Positions 1 to 10,237 of a DNA stretch of 64,000 nt are shown one piece after another. The notes below the pieces were generated by a model. That model had not been told where the DNA came from. It made no database searches and saw only the letters and a program-made list of their open reading frames with translations. Both the position numbers and the translations under genes were made by a program. Numbering within the stretch: the first letter of the stretch is position 1; every line of letters starts with the position of its first letter. The stretch is from Lates calcarifer (Eukaryota > Chordata > Actinopteri > Centropomidae). The stretch spans positions 6,900,814-6,964,813 of the forward strand of contig NC_066833.1 of assembly GCF_001640805.2 (NCBI RefSeq), read 5' to 3'.

Positions 1-159
1 GCCTGCAGTGTGATCTGATCTCTGAGCTTCTTGAACAAACAGCATGGTTCTGTGATGAAAAGTCTAAATTAGCCTACAATAGAGTAACTACTGCAGCATG
101 ATGCAAACCTGTCTGTTCCTCAGTCCCCCTCCCATCATCCTTTGTGTGTGTTTTTGCAG

Positions 160-282
160 GTGCAGAGCGAAGACAGTGTGCTACTATTTTGTCACAGCCT
201 GGACCGTCACAGAGATCATCCGCTACTCTTTCTACACCTTCAGCCTCCTCAACCACCTGCCATACCTCATCAAATGGGCAAG
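160..282 (+). CDS. hacd2: hacd2 coding exon (third from last), with apparent +1 frameshift
   Basis: Internal exon of 3-hydroxyacyl-CoA dehydratase 2, the ER membrane enzyme that removes water from 3-hydroxyacyl-CoA in the third step of very-long-chain fatty acid elongation. A polypyrimidine tract and TTTTTGCAG acceptor end at 159 and the donor is AAG|GTAGGA at 282/283. Translation from 160 gives [10 protein letters not shown]. The frame then slips by one base at a run of four T (187-190) and continues as [14 protein letters not shown] and then [14 protein letters not shown], closely matching vertebrate HACD2. With three T the exon would be 122 nt, ending two bases into an Arg codon that the next exon completes (AG|G). 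As written, the frame would end early and lose the catalytic residues. A homopolymer sequencing or assembly error is the simplest explanation, but a real allele cannot be excluded. Family identity is firm; HACD2 rather than HACD1 rests on the C-terminus and on linkage to adcy5. Confidence 0.93.
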
Positions 283-652
283 GTAGGAAAAACCCTAACC
301 TGAGAGTGGTGTCAGAGGAGGAGACATTGTGTCTAAGTGAATATATTATAGTGAATTTCCAATTAAATTGGATGTGTGACTGTTGTAGACACTTATAGCT
401 ATTTGTATATACTAAAACAATGAAAAGGTCAAAGAGGGCCCTAAAAATCACAGCAGCACATCATTCTTTGAAGGCATTACTCCTAACACTGATTAGGTTT
501 TTTTTTAACAAAAAAACCATCAAACCTACACAAAATGTGCTGTTTCCACCATAAAAATCTCTTTGCCTGATGGGTGCAACAAACAAAGGCAACAGTTGTT
601 AAGTGCCTTCTTCCCTGCGGTCTTTGTTGCTAGGTAGCAAATGAGTGTCGCT

Positions 653-2735
653 ATATTTAGGGCCCAAGCAACCAAGGTTGTGAGGACCCTATTGCATTCC
701 AAAAGATTATTAGCTCTGATTATTATTATCATAGCAGATGAATTGCCTTTTGAGGGCCTAAACATGCTCAAAAACTCATGAAAGTTTGTACACGAGCCAT
801 TATGGGTATAGTGTAAAATGACTCTATAGCGCCCCCTGAAGACATTCAAAAGCACCTCTCCATTGGGCTCAGGTGGACAAAATTTGGAATAATATAATTT
901 AAAAAAAAATGTAATTAATTTAATTTTAATTGCTGTAACTCAGCAATAATTTGTCCAACCTTCCCCAAATTTCACAGGCTTGATAATGGTCCTGTCCTGA
1001 ACACACCACATGTCAATATTTGTGTAACGTTATAGCGCCACTACTGGCAACAGGAAATGACATATTTAATACTTTGATGCGCTGTTACTAGCAGTCAGGA
1101 ACACCTTAAGGCCTTCATGATGCCTTATTGTGAAAATCGTAGTGATTTGTTGAAGGGCATGCCTGTGGAGCCGTGGCGAATCTTGATGTTTTGCCAGGAA
1201 CCAGGAAGTTGATTTAACTCATTTGTCCGATCTGCGCCAGACTTCTCATGTTTGACAAGGGTGTTTAGTTAACATATTGAAATAATGAAAGTCTTTTTTA
1301 TGCATTCCTGTGTTTGTTGTGGTCGCTTTAAGAAACTGGGGGAGTAAGTGACAGGGAGCTATGTCATGTGACCAGAAACAAGGAAGTAACCAAGCATGTC
1401 TCAGGAAGCTGTTGTTTTATTCATCTGAGTTGATCCAGTGACATCTGCATATATCTTATGCCTTTGGTAGCATTGTGGGTATGTGCAAGTTTGTTTTATT
1501 CTTAACTACTGTCGCGGATCATTGTTTTGGGGAAGTGTTGTATTTTGTGAAGTTAACTGCTAGAAAGCTACTGCGATGGCTATTCTCAGTTTCTACACTG
1601 TTGCTAGACCATTGTGAGTTCATATGAGCGTGATTACAATTAAAAATTATTTTTACAGTTGGTTACATATTAAAATGTTATTTCATGTATTATATGATAT
1701 TATAAAAAAGACAAGTAAAATACTTAAAGAAACCTGTCACAGAAAGATTGAGTCTATTTACATTGTGCATATCTGTATGTTAAAAACAGGCACAGTATTG
1801 ATTATGTTTTTTTGTATCTTGTTTAGTTTCACGCTTTCCTTGCAACTTCAATAAACCTGTGGACAACGGGAAGACTGTCTTCAGAGTCTTGATGTTAGGA
1901 AGGCGTTTAGCTGGCTGTCAAGTTATATACAGGACACATATAATGAGGGCAGCACAAGGGTCCTGTCCTGAGTACATCTATATGCCAATATTCGATTATG
2001 AACATATGGGCGTGGATGTGGGTGTGTGCCTGGCAGCAACTCAAATTTTGATGTCTTGTCTTGAAGTAGGAAACTGATATAACTCAACACAACACACAGG
2101 TATGAAATTTGGCACAGTTATGTAGCATACCAAGACTTACAAAAAAGCCATCCTCTAAACCCAACAGGAAGTCAGTTATTTTGACTTGAATATGCAGACA
2201 TGGCTTATTGTTTGCCATTTGGGGATCAGACTCCTTCAATTTTATCATACTGACCTCAAACTTGGTCAGGATACTCTTAAAAAGTTTGTGACTTAAAGTT
2301 ATCAAAAGCTTTACAGAATATTGAAGGGCGTGGCCGTGGCGGCACCTCAAATTTCACCCTGAAACAGGAAGTTGCATTTAATTTGCTCTAACTCAAACAT
2401 ACTTCGTCCAATCTGCCCTAAATTTCACAGGTTTGAAAAAAGGCTTGTGCTGAACACATCTACATTCCAGTATATAGGTATAGTCATAGTGCTACCTATT
2501 GACAACAGGAAATGATGTGTTTCATCCAAGTGTGTTGATCTGATTCACCTCAAATGTGGCCAGACAAGCACTAATATCACAAAGGTGATGGCTGCCTTTG
2601 TCCGTGATGGAAATGTGCAACTGATGGGCCGCAGTAAGTGACTTTTGGCTCATTTGTACTGAGTCAACCTGTGGCAACCCCACAGCCACAGGGGTTGCAA
2701 GGGCCCAATCAACGCTGCTTGCAGCTTTAATGGTA
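653..2735. repeat. Anonymous teleost interspersed repeat with degenerate internal units
   Basis: Noncoding repeat of a type common in fish genomes. It begins near AGGGCCCAAGCAACCAAGG and ends near CAACGCTGCTTGCAGCTTTA. A loose unit recurs inside: 'aaatttcacagg', then 'cctgtcctgaacaca', then 'tatagcgcc' or 'atagtgctacc', then 'caacaggaaatga'. Copies are visible at about 968-1070, 1930-2085 and 2413-2525. No transposase or reverse transcriptase is readable. I recognise the sequence style but cannot assign a family; the boundaries are approximate. Confidence 0.6.
1310..1880 (+). repeat. Possible insertion (LTR-like) inside the intronic repeat
   Basis: This block interrupts the internal units of the surrounding repeat and has a different composition. 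It contains TTCAATAAACCTGTGG (a polyadenylation-signal-like AATAAA) near its right end at about 1850, as retroelement LTRs often do. I could not find clear TG...CA ends, a target duplication or any internal coding region, so LTR origin is only a guess. Confidence 0.22.
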
Positions 2736-3749
2736 TTTGACTCAGTTAGAGTTGCACCCTGAGAGACAGAAAAATTGGTCATGCACCTGTGGAAAATCCA
2801 GTGAAGGATCAGAGAAGACAGTCACTGGGTTGGGAGTGCTCGCTTAAGAAGAGACAGAAGTTTCTCTCTTTTATTCTTTCTGTAGAAGAAAAGCACCACA
2901 GTGTATCTCTCATATTTAATTGCAAGCTTGATCCCTCAAAAGTTCTAGGATTGAAAATTTAGAAGCATGCCTGCAGTCGCACTATTGTATCCTTTTTATC
3001 TGCATTTTTATCAAGCAGCACATCATATGGTCTAATATTTATATCACAGTATATTTAGAGTTTGGATGTCATAATGTAATATAGTTTCATTTATTTGCTC
3101 CACTTTGGGATTTTTTCTGTGGTTTGGCAGCCTTTTCATTATTACTTTAACATGTGTCTGTCTGTTAGAATGGGCACGATACCTCAACTTAAATCCATCG
3201 TTATGGTGTTTAAAAGTCTTATCAGTGCATAATTGAATAACTTGTGTCAGAGCCTGAGCACATTCTCAAACATTCCTCATACTCATACTATGTTTCTAGT
3301 AATGCTACCTCAGGCAACAACTTTTTATTCTCCTCTGCTCCATGTATACATTTTTTTTTAACCAAACCTTATCTGAACTGTGAATGAAGTGCTTTTTAGA
3401 CCACTTCCTTCATCATTTCATTTGGATTGTTCTTCACCCACATTTTTTAGCAGGATAATGTGTTTGTTTTCATGGAAAGCATAAGTGTATGTTCAAATTT
3501 TTACAGATATTTTACAGCATCATTGCTTAAATTTAGAGCTGCGCTGGCTAACATAGAGTATGTTGCCACTGATGCTTGTGGCGCAAACAGCAAAAAGTTA
3601 AATCCATATCATGCATATCTCCCTCAGTGTTTTGCTATTTATACCAGCTATACTGCCCACCCCCTTGTTGCAGAAATAATGAAAAATGAAGCTGTATGAC
3701 TTATTATTTCTCTCCCTTTCCTTCTCTCTCACAAACCCCTGTGCTGCAG

Positions 3750-3928
3750 GTACACCTTTTTCATTGTGCTGTACCCCATGGGAGTGACTGGGGAACTGCT
3801 GACTATCTATGCAGCCCTGCCATATGTGCAGAAGACAGGCCTGTACTCTGTCACTCTCCCCAACAAGTACAACTTCTCTTTTGACTACTACACCTTCCTC
3901 ATCTTAATCATGATCTCCTACATTCCCC
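3750..3928 (+). CDS. hacd2: hacd2 penultimate coding exon (catalytic Tyr/Glu)
   Basis: This exon carries the active site of the dehydratase. It begins GTGCTGCAG|G, where the G completes the Arg codon of the previous exon, and ends at CCC C|GTAAGT (phase 1). The translation includes [20 protein letters not shown] and then [20 protein letters not shown], nearly identical to vertebrate HACD2. The family's catalytic pair, equivalent to Tyr149 and Glu156 of yeast Phs1, is visible in LYPMGVTGE: Tyr codon at 3772-3774 and Glu codon at 3793-3795, seven residues apart. The hydrophobic stretches [20 protein letters not shown] and [13 protein letters not shown] are membrane segments of this six-span ER protein. 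The frame is open and shows no decay, which argues against the gene being a pseudogene despite the frameshift in the preceding exon. Confidence 0.96.
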
Positions 3929-4315
3929 GTAAGTCAACAGGCAGATGTTACTTCTTTCCCCTTTTGTAGTTACAATGAACATTGCAAATGTGCTTTAAAT
4001 TACAAATATACAGTGAAGAGAAAAAAAGAAAAATTGGAGACATTTTCATAATTACAAGATCTTTATGTCATAATTTAGAGAAAATGTAAACATGGCCTAA
4101 AGATGTTTTGAGACTGAACACAAGGGAATGTCTTTACCTGGCATTATTCTTTTGAATTTGACCACTGATGGAGATTGTAACTAGAAGACAGTCCCTCCAT
4201 GTCTTTTCTTTGGTGCAATTTTGTAGAGGTATTTTGCAAAGTTCTAAAAATCCAGTTGTTGTTATTGTTTGATGTTAAAGTTTCTCATCCTGATCTTCCT
4301 CTGCCCCCTCCCCAG
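3929..4315 (+). other. hacd2: hacd2 last intron
   Basis: 387-base intron with GTAAGT donor and CCCCTCCCCAG acceptor. AT-rich; nothing else recognised in it. Confidence 0.9.
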
Positions 4316-4398
4316 TCTTCCCCCAGCTTTACTTCCACATGATACGACAGAGAAAGAAGGTGCTGGGCCATGTAGAGGACTACAGCAAAGTGGAGTGA
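4316..4398 (+). CDS. hacd2: hacd2 terminal coding exon and stop
   Basis: Last coding exon of hacd2. The first two bases complete a Leu codon (C|TC), giving the junction [19 protein letters not shown], followed by [11 protein letters not shown] and TGA at 4396-4398. FPQLYFHM followed by a basic stretch is the family's conserved end of the last membrane helix and start of the cytosolic tail. The acidic/Lys tail EDYSKVE resembles the human HACD2 tail (EEHKKFE) rather than the HACD1 tail, which is the main internal evidence for assigning paralogue 2. The tail is on the cytosolic side of the ER membrane in this family. Confidence 0.94.
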
Positions 4399-5060
4399 GC
4401 TGAATAGTATTCAGACAGATCTCATTGAGGGGGAAAAGAAACCAAAACAACCAAGAGAAGAGGAACTAAATCATGTCTGCTTATTGACACACTAAACCAG
4501 TTTTCAAACTGCCAGAACTGACCTGGCAGATGATCCATTTATCAAGCAACATCATTTTTTTCCGGCTGTTGTCTGGGTTGTATAGATGCTCACAAATTAT
4601 GAATGAACTGGTGTTATTTATTTTTTTTCTTTTTCCAATGAACAAACTGCAGTTAATTTTGTATAGTCAGAGAGCTTGCAGCTACTAAGGAACTGTATTT
4701 TGACTTGGATACAGTTGAGCTGCTAACTAACCAGTGAGCAGAACTCATTCACAGCATTGAACTAATTCATGTACGAATAGAATCAGTAACCTCCTTTCCA
4801 AAAGACACTATAAAAAAGCCCAAATAGATTTCTCACTTCCCTACGTCTCATCTTTTTTAATAAGCAGTTTTCCTTTACTACACTGTAGAAAGTATAATGT
4901 GAAGACTTGTGTTACAACTAGGTTGTCTGTAGGTTTTGCATCTACAGTGTGTTTGTTGGTGCAAACCGTGGTCCAGATTTTTTTTTCTTTCATTCATTTC
5001 AGTCAAAAGCTTGACTACATTCCTAATTTAGTCCAATAAACCTTTTTTTCATTCTGTGTT
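4399..5060 (+). other. hacd2: hacd2 3' untranslated region
   Basis: Sequence from the stop codon to the probable cleavage site about 15-25 bases after the AATAAA at 5035. It is AT-rich and has no other strong polyadenylation signal before that point. The exact end is inferred, not seen. Confidence 0.75.
5035..5040 (+). promoter_or_regulatory. hacd2: Polyadenylation signal AATAAA of hacd2
   Basis: Canonical AATAAA 636 bases after the hacd2 stop, followed by a T-rich and then GT-rich stretch (TTCTGTGTTTGCATGGTG), which is the usual arrangement for cleavage and polyadenylation. Confidence 0.8.
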
Positions 5061-7603
5061 TGCATGGTGTTCTATCTATTTATTTGGTGTTTGCTCAGAT
5101 GTTGTTTTGACTTGGGTCTCAGTTGCATTGTTAGCGGTCTGACATTGATTATATTGACTCGTTGAATGCTTAAGTTCCCCAAGTTTCCCAGTGATGATTG
5201 TGAGTTCTGTCTTTTTGTTCCTCATAGTTTGATGTTTACTAACCTAAATCAAGTTGTGTGAAGAGACAAGTCATGTTTTTCCTCTCATACATCCATCCAA
5301 GTTCCTCACCTCCTTAGGTGATTGCATTTTCCTTTCTTTTAATTATTTAAAGTAACTACTTTTAGCAATTTTAGCTCAGTTAAAGTGATACCTTGCAAAC
5401 CATCCAAATTAAAAGCTCACAGTCTTCAGTCCTCTCCCATCTCTAATTAATGAAAGGGGTCAGTATGTCCTGTAAGCGGGATGTTTTAAAACCTTTATCA
5501 CAAAACAATTCAGACATCATGACATGTTATAATATTACACTTCAGCAAAAAAAAACAAAACAGATAACACAACCTACAGTAACAACAATCAGATTAAATA
5601 AGCTTTGATATGTAACACAATCAAAATCGAACTGTAGCCCAAATGTGTGTTCGATGTTTAACTTTGTGGACTTTTATTTTAAGATACAGACTGATGTCGC
5701 TATACTTTAGTACATAAAAGTGGTGGTCATTAATTAGTATAGAGCTATATGGGCTGAAGTACTATTCCTAAGAGACATGTCCGAGTCAACATGGAAATAG
5801 TACTTATGAGAAACAGACTTGGTATTCATTCAGTTAGTGAGTTTGTAGTCATGCTTTTTCAATAAGGTGAATTTAATAACACACAGAACAAAGAGAGAAC
5901 TGTGAATCAGAATAGTTCCACCTTTTCATTACCTGATGAAAAATAGGCCCATTTTTCATTTGTAATTGTCATATTTGATGTACATTCCACAGTGTTTTGT
6001 TTGTTTTAGACTTGTTACTTTTGTTACATTTTGGAATGGTAATCCTGAATGCGTGGTATTTTGTTGGACACAGTTGCAGCTGTATAACACCAGGCAGAAA
6101 AGCATTCTAGTACTGCCATCTTTTAGTAAAAACTAAACTGTAATTCTGCTGCACCGCTGTCCTTCCGAGTACATTTCTATACCACTGCTGGAAAGCAAGA
6201 ACCTCAACCACTTGAGGTCAGCAAAAGCAACATCACCACTTCTGCTTATGTTGCTCTTTAAATGGTCTGTTCAAAGTATAATATTTTTTCACATACCCCT
6301 CGTGGTATCTATCCGTACAGATAGTTTTGGTTTCATATGACACCCAATCTCATCTCTTGAGATTTCTGTTTCAATCATAATATATTGGACGGGAATGGAA
6401 TTTAGTTTTGGTGCTCACAGCATTGAAAAATTACATTCAAGAAGTTAAAGAGGAACATCTATTTTTAGAACCAGTCACTTTGGATTAATCATTGCCAAAC
6501 TTCCATTTAAAGAGCTGAAAAAATGTACCTGTCAAGCAGAGCAGCAATTAATGCCTGTGATACTGACAAGTCATGTCATTTTCATCTGTTGCTGTTGCTG
6601 TCATTTTCATCTGTTGCTGTCATAATCTTTTAACTATAATTCTTTAATGTTTGAGTACATAACTAACTTTAGCATTAATTGTCTTGAAGTGGAGGTAGTA
6701 ATCTCAGAGAGGGATATCTCAAATATGTCTTGACAAATCTTAATACTTTTCTACTAGAGCTAAGTCAGAGTTTTTTTGTAAACTAGGTGAACTGACCCTT
6801 TAATGTTTCTTTAAATTGTGCTGTAAGAGGCTAATGTCCATCAGTTTGCATCTTTTAAGCAGCTTGCCTCTTTGTTCAATCTTCCTCCAAAGCACACCAG
6901 TTATGTTGCTCTTTCCTGCTGTCATGATCATAACACTCTTTCATTCTGTATCAAAGTGAGCAGCCAGAGCCTGAAATGTCAAGTCTAACCTTTGTGCTAT
7001 TTTTTTTCTCCATGAATGGTTTTGAGCATGATTTGGGATACTTGATGGAAATGTCTTGCAGGAGTGCAAGTGCAGCTCATTGTAAAACTGCATGAAAGAT
7101 GAAATCTGGATGCCTGGAATGATGATCTTTGTTATAACATGACTTAAAAAAAGAAAAGATACAAAAGCATGGCATATGTTACTCCACAACTGGTTCTACT
7201 TAATAAAGTTTTGATACAAATGTTTTGCATGGGGCCAGCATACTTTGAACAGGTATGGATACTGAGTATATATTTACAATAAACCTATAATATGAGAAGA
7301 ATACTCAATATCTTTATATATTACATATACTGTGTGTAACTGACATGCACTGATACATGAAACATTGGTGGCCCCTGAGTGATAGTGCACTTGTAATAAT
7401 TCAGGGGGGGGACAGTTAATGGTTTCTGTGTGCCTTAAAAGTAGAGATGACTCATTTACTCATGCACCATGTAATCTGGGTGGGAACATTATCTGTTGTA
7501 CAATTTAGCTGTGCTAGAAAGCTTCATCAGATGTAAACCAACTCTGAAATATCTTAAAACCTATTAGCCACACTGCCCTGCATTCAGACTCTAATGAAAA
7601 TGA

Positions 7604-7604
<1 letters not shown>
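5061..7604. other. Intergenic, no recognised feature
   Basis: About 2.5 kb of AT-rich sequence downstream of hacd2. I see no coding exon, RNA gene or transposon signature. A short imperfect duplication of a TGTCATTTTCATCTGTTGCTG unit lies near 6575-6620. Confidence 0.6.
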
Positions 7605-7660
<56 letters not shown>

Positions 7661-7671
7661 CAGATAGACAG
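7605..7671. repeat. (GATA)n microsatellite
   Basis: An uninterrupted tetranucleotide TAGA/GATA run of about 14 units that becomes CAGA-interrupted at its right end. Such loci are usually length-polymorphic. Confidence 0.97.
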
Positions 7672-7947
7672 GGAAAAAATGAAAAGAAAAGAACTGGTAA
7701 ATTACAGGTAAACCAAAAAAAATATATTAGTTCAAGTGGACATCAAGCAGAAAAGATACAAAAATACTGAACCCTACATTTTCCATCATGCAACTTGATT
7801 GTGTCTTTTTATTGGACTGTCTGTTGATTCAACCATCCATCCATCACTCTTACATTATTTGGGGTTAATTACTAAAACTTGCCAAAGCTCCTCCAGAACC
7901 AGAGAGGACATTATACCACTTTTTTCAGACAATGAGTGTGCAGGCAA

Positions 7948-7951
<4 letters not shown>

Positions 7952-7979
<28 letters not shown>
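7952..7979. repeat. Poly(T) tract
   Basis: 28 consecutive T, followed by a T-rich GTTTG/CTTT stretch. It could be the poly(A) tail of a minus-strand retroposon, but no body is recognisable beside it. Confidence 0.9.
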
Positions 7980-8079
7980 GGTTTGGTTTGTTTGTTCTTT
8001 CTTTCTTTCACCACTAGCTTTGTTATTTTAACAAAGCTTTTATGACCATCCATATGTATTTCTCAGTCTCTTTATTAGG

Positions 8080-8762
8080 ATACAAACAGAAATATGGGAA
8101 ATATATATACTAAATTTTAAAAAACAACAACACAATTTTAAGAACAAAATTGCCTCTACATGCAAAAGTCAGTATTTAGTGTGACTTCCCTTGGTGCTAA
8201 GCACATCTTGAGCTCTTTTGGGGAGACCATCTTGAAATTTTCTGAAGTAGTCTTCTGGTACGTTATACCAGGCTTCTCTCAGCACTTACCAGAGTTCTTC
8301 AATTTAATTCAGTTCAATTCAATTTTATTTATATAGTGCCGAATCACAACAAAAGTCATCTCAAGGCACTTTTCATATAAAGCAGGTCTAGACCATACTC
8401 TTTAAAATATGGTATTTACAGAGAGAGACCCAACAAATCCCACCATGAGCAAGCACTAGGCGACAGTGGCAAGGAAAAACTTCCTTTTAATAGGCAAAAA
8501 CCTCGAGCAGAACCAGGCTCAGGGTGGGTGGCCATCTACTTCGACTGGTTGGTTCTTCTTCATAGATTTAGGCTGTCTTCTGTTTCTTTCTCTGTACAGG
8601 TGATCCTATACTGTCTCTATAATATTCAGGTCTAAATTCTGTGGAGGCCAGTTCATGACTGTTTTCTCTTCAAATATGATTTCACCACATTAGCAGTATA
8701 CTTGGGATTGTTATTATGCTGAAAAATAAAACCATTCCCAACTGGACATTTTGCAGGAGTGT
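8080..8762 (-). mobile_element. Tc1-like transposon relic (truncated), split by another repeat
   Basis: Both pieces read as decayed Tc1-family transposon sequence: 'gtcagtatttagtgtgact' to 'accagagttcttc' on the left, and 'ttctgtggaggccagttcat' to 'ttgcaggagtg' on the right. This is the antisense style typical of fish Tc1 elements. The two pieces are separated by the anonymous repeat at 8300-8555. Only the later part of the element is present and no open transposase frame survives. The right edge abuts antisense LINE sequence at 8763. The outer inverted repeat on the left is not clear. Confidence 0.65.
8300..8555. repeat. Teleost interspersed repeat inserted in the Tc1 relic
   Basis: Contains 'ttcaattttatttatatagt', 'gagcaagcactaggcgacag' and 'cagaaccaggctcagggtgg', a sequence abundant in fish genomes. 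It sits inside the Tc1 relic, so it arrived later. It resembles the 3' tail of a non-LTR element, but I cannot assign a family. Confidence 0.7.
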
Positions 8763-9256
8763 TGTCACATCGTCCATGTAGCTTCTTAGGGCTGGAAACA
8801 CTGTCCTGATTCTGCTCTCACTCCTCAGACCATCTGTCTTGCACCAGTGAATATGATTTCAAAGACTGTTGTGAACAGGATGGGTGAGATCAAACAAACC
8901 ATTGCTTTTCCCTTCTCAAGCTGCTTCCAACCAGTTGTGATTTCCTGGGTTGTGTAGGAGACATAGAAGTTGTTGAAGTAGGCAGAGACCAGGTTTTTGA
9001 TGCATGTGCAGTGGAAAGTGTGCTCTTATAACTGTGATATAACTAACAATGACAATAAAGAACTGAATTGAGTTGAATTGAATTGAATGCATTGAATGCA
9101 GGCATGTGAAAGAAATCGAGTGCGAAGGTGATCAGCTGGTGTGGAACAGATTCGTAGGCCAGATCTAACCAAACCATGTGGAGATCTAAACTCCTGCATT
9201 TGGCCCTCTGGAATTGTTTCCAGATCATGGCAGAGTGAAGTGAAGACACTTGTGTG
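8763..9256 (-). pseudogene. LINE reverse transcriptase fragment (palm motifs A and YMDD)
   Basis: On the minus strand this encodes a decayed reverse transcriptase palm. Motif A reads DLHMVWLDLAYESVPHQL near 9130-9190. It is followed by a segment like FNNFYVSY...TTGWKQLEKG, and by the catalytic YMDD box at 8769-8780 in the frame SYMDDVT. Stop codons and a frameshift interrupt it, and a small plus-strand insert (9009-9101) splits motif A from the later motifs. The same LINE family is represented by the zinc-finger piece at 10238-11240 and by the larger copy at 32.5-36.1 kb. Together with 10238-11240 it probably represents one LINE copy later interrupted by a Tc1 element. Confidence 0.75.
9009..9101 (+). 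repeat. Short LINE/SINE 3' tail inserted in the LINE relic
   Basis: A plus-strand fragment ending in GACAATAAAG and then a simple (TTGAA)n-like tail, in the style of teleost non-LTR element 3' ends. It lies between reverse transcriptase motifs of the surrounding antisense LINE. It is flanked by a 7-bp direct repeat GCATGTG (9002-9008 and 9102-9108), consistent with a target-site duplication. Confidence 0.6.
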
Positions 9257-10237
9257 AGGCTAATCTATCGGCAAGAAGCCCCTGCAAAGTCCCACTGTTA
9301 AAAAAAAGACGTGCTGAAGAGGATACAATTTGCCAAAGAACATATCGACTGGCCTAAAGAGAAATGGAGAAACATTGTGTGGACTGATGAAAGTAAGATT
9401 GTTCTTTTTGGGTCCAAGGGCCGCAGACAGTTTCTCAGACAACCCCCAAACACTGAATTCAAGCCACAGTACACTCTGAAGACCATGAAGCATGGTGGTG
9501 CAAGCATCATGATATGGGGCTGTTTCTCTTACTATGGTGTCAGGCCTATTTATCGCATACCAGGGATCATGGATCAATTTGCTTATATCAAAATACTTTA
9601 AGAGGTCATACTGCCTTATGCTGAAGAGGAAATGCCGTTGAAATGGGTGTTTCGAAAAGACAATGACCCCAAACACACCAGTAAGCGAGTAGCATCTTAG
9701 TTCCAGACCAACAAAATTAAGGTTATGGAGGGCCAGCCCAATCCCTGGACCCTAATCCAATAGAAAAGTTGTGGGGTGACATCAGAAATGCTGTTTCTGA
9801 GGCAAAACCAAGAAATGCAGAGGAATTGTGGAAGGTTGTCAAATCATCCTGGGCTGGAATACCTGTTTACAGGTGCCAGAAGATGGTCGACTCCATGCGG
9901 CACAGATGTGAAGCAGTTCTCAAAAACAGTGGTTATACAACTAAATATTAGTTTAGTGATTCACAGGAATGCTAAATCCTAACGTTTTTTTTTTTTCAAT
10001 TTATTGAGTAAATATTTGAGTTTGTAACAAAAAATACAGACTTTTTTTGAACAGCCCAATATCATATTTTCCTTCATTTTCTGTAAAGTAATTAAAATAT
10101 TGATACATTTTTCTTTATGTTTTGATGTAAAATATAATGTGCAGTGTTCCCAATGAATGGAAATAAAAAATATTATAAGGATTTTGAGCTTTACTCACGT
10201 TTTAAAAAACACTGCTATTATTTTGAACATAACTGTA
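9257..10237 (+). mobile_element. Tc1-like transposon, 5'-truncated, defective transposase
   Basis: Encodes the later two-thirds of a Tc1-family DDE transposase on the plus strand. [14 protein letters not shown] starts near 9313, and [14 protein letters not shown] near 9373 carries the first catalytic Asp. Then come [15 protein letters not shown] near 9490 and KDNDPKHTSKR near 9657 (second Asp), DPNPIEKLWGDI near 9750 (the Glu), and the C-terminal helix ending at TAA around 9949. In-frame stops near 9600 and frameshifts near 9640 and 9730 inactivate it. The right end, near 10140-10237, ends with the typical inverted-repeat sequence TTTTGAACATAACTG followed by TA. The N-terminal DNA-binding part and left inverted repeat are missing. 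Confidence 0.88.

Larger units (their letters stand above)
283..3749 (+). other. hacd2: hacd2 intron (3.47 kb)
   Basis: Intron between two hacd2 coding exons, with GTAGGA donor and GTGCTGCAG acceptor. About 2 kb of it is an anonymous teleost repeat (see 653-2735). The stretches 283-652 and 2736-3749 are AT-rich with nothing I recognise. The short ORFs read here on either strand resemble no known family. Confidence 0.85.

Noticed and set aside
74..451. 125-residue minus-strand open frame over the first hacd2 exon
   Set aside because: It is antisense to a conserved coding exon, has no domain and is explained by the exon's codon composition.
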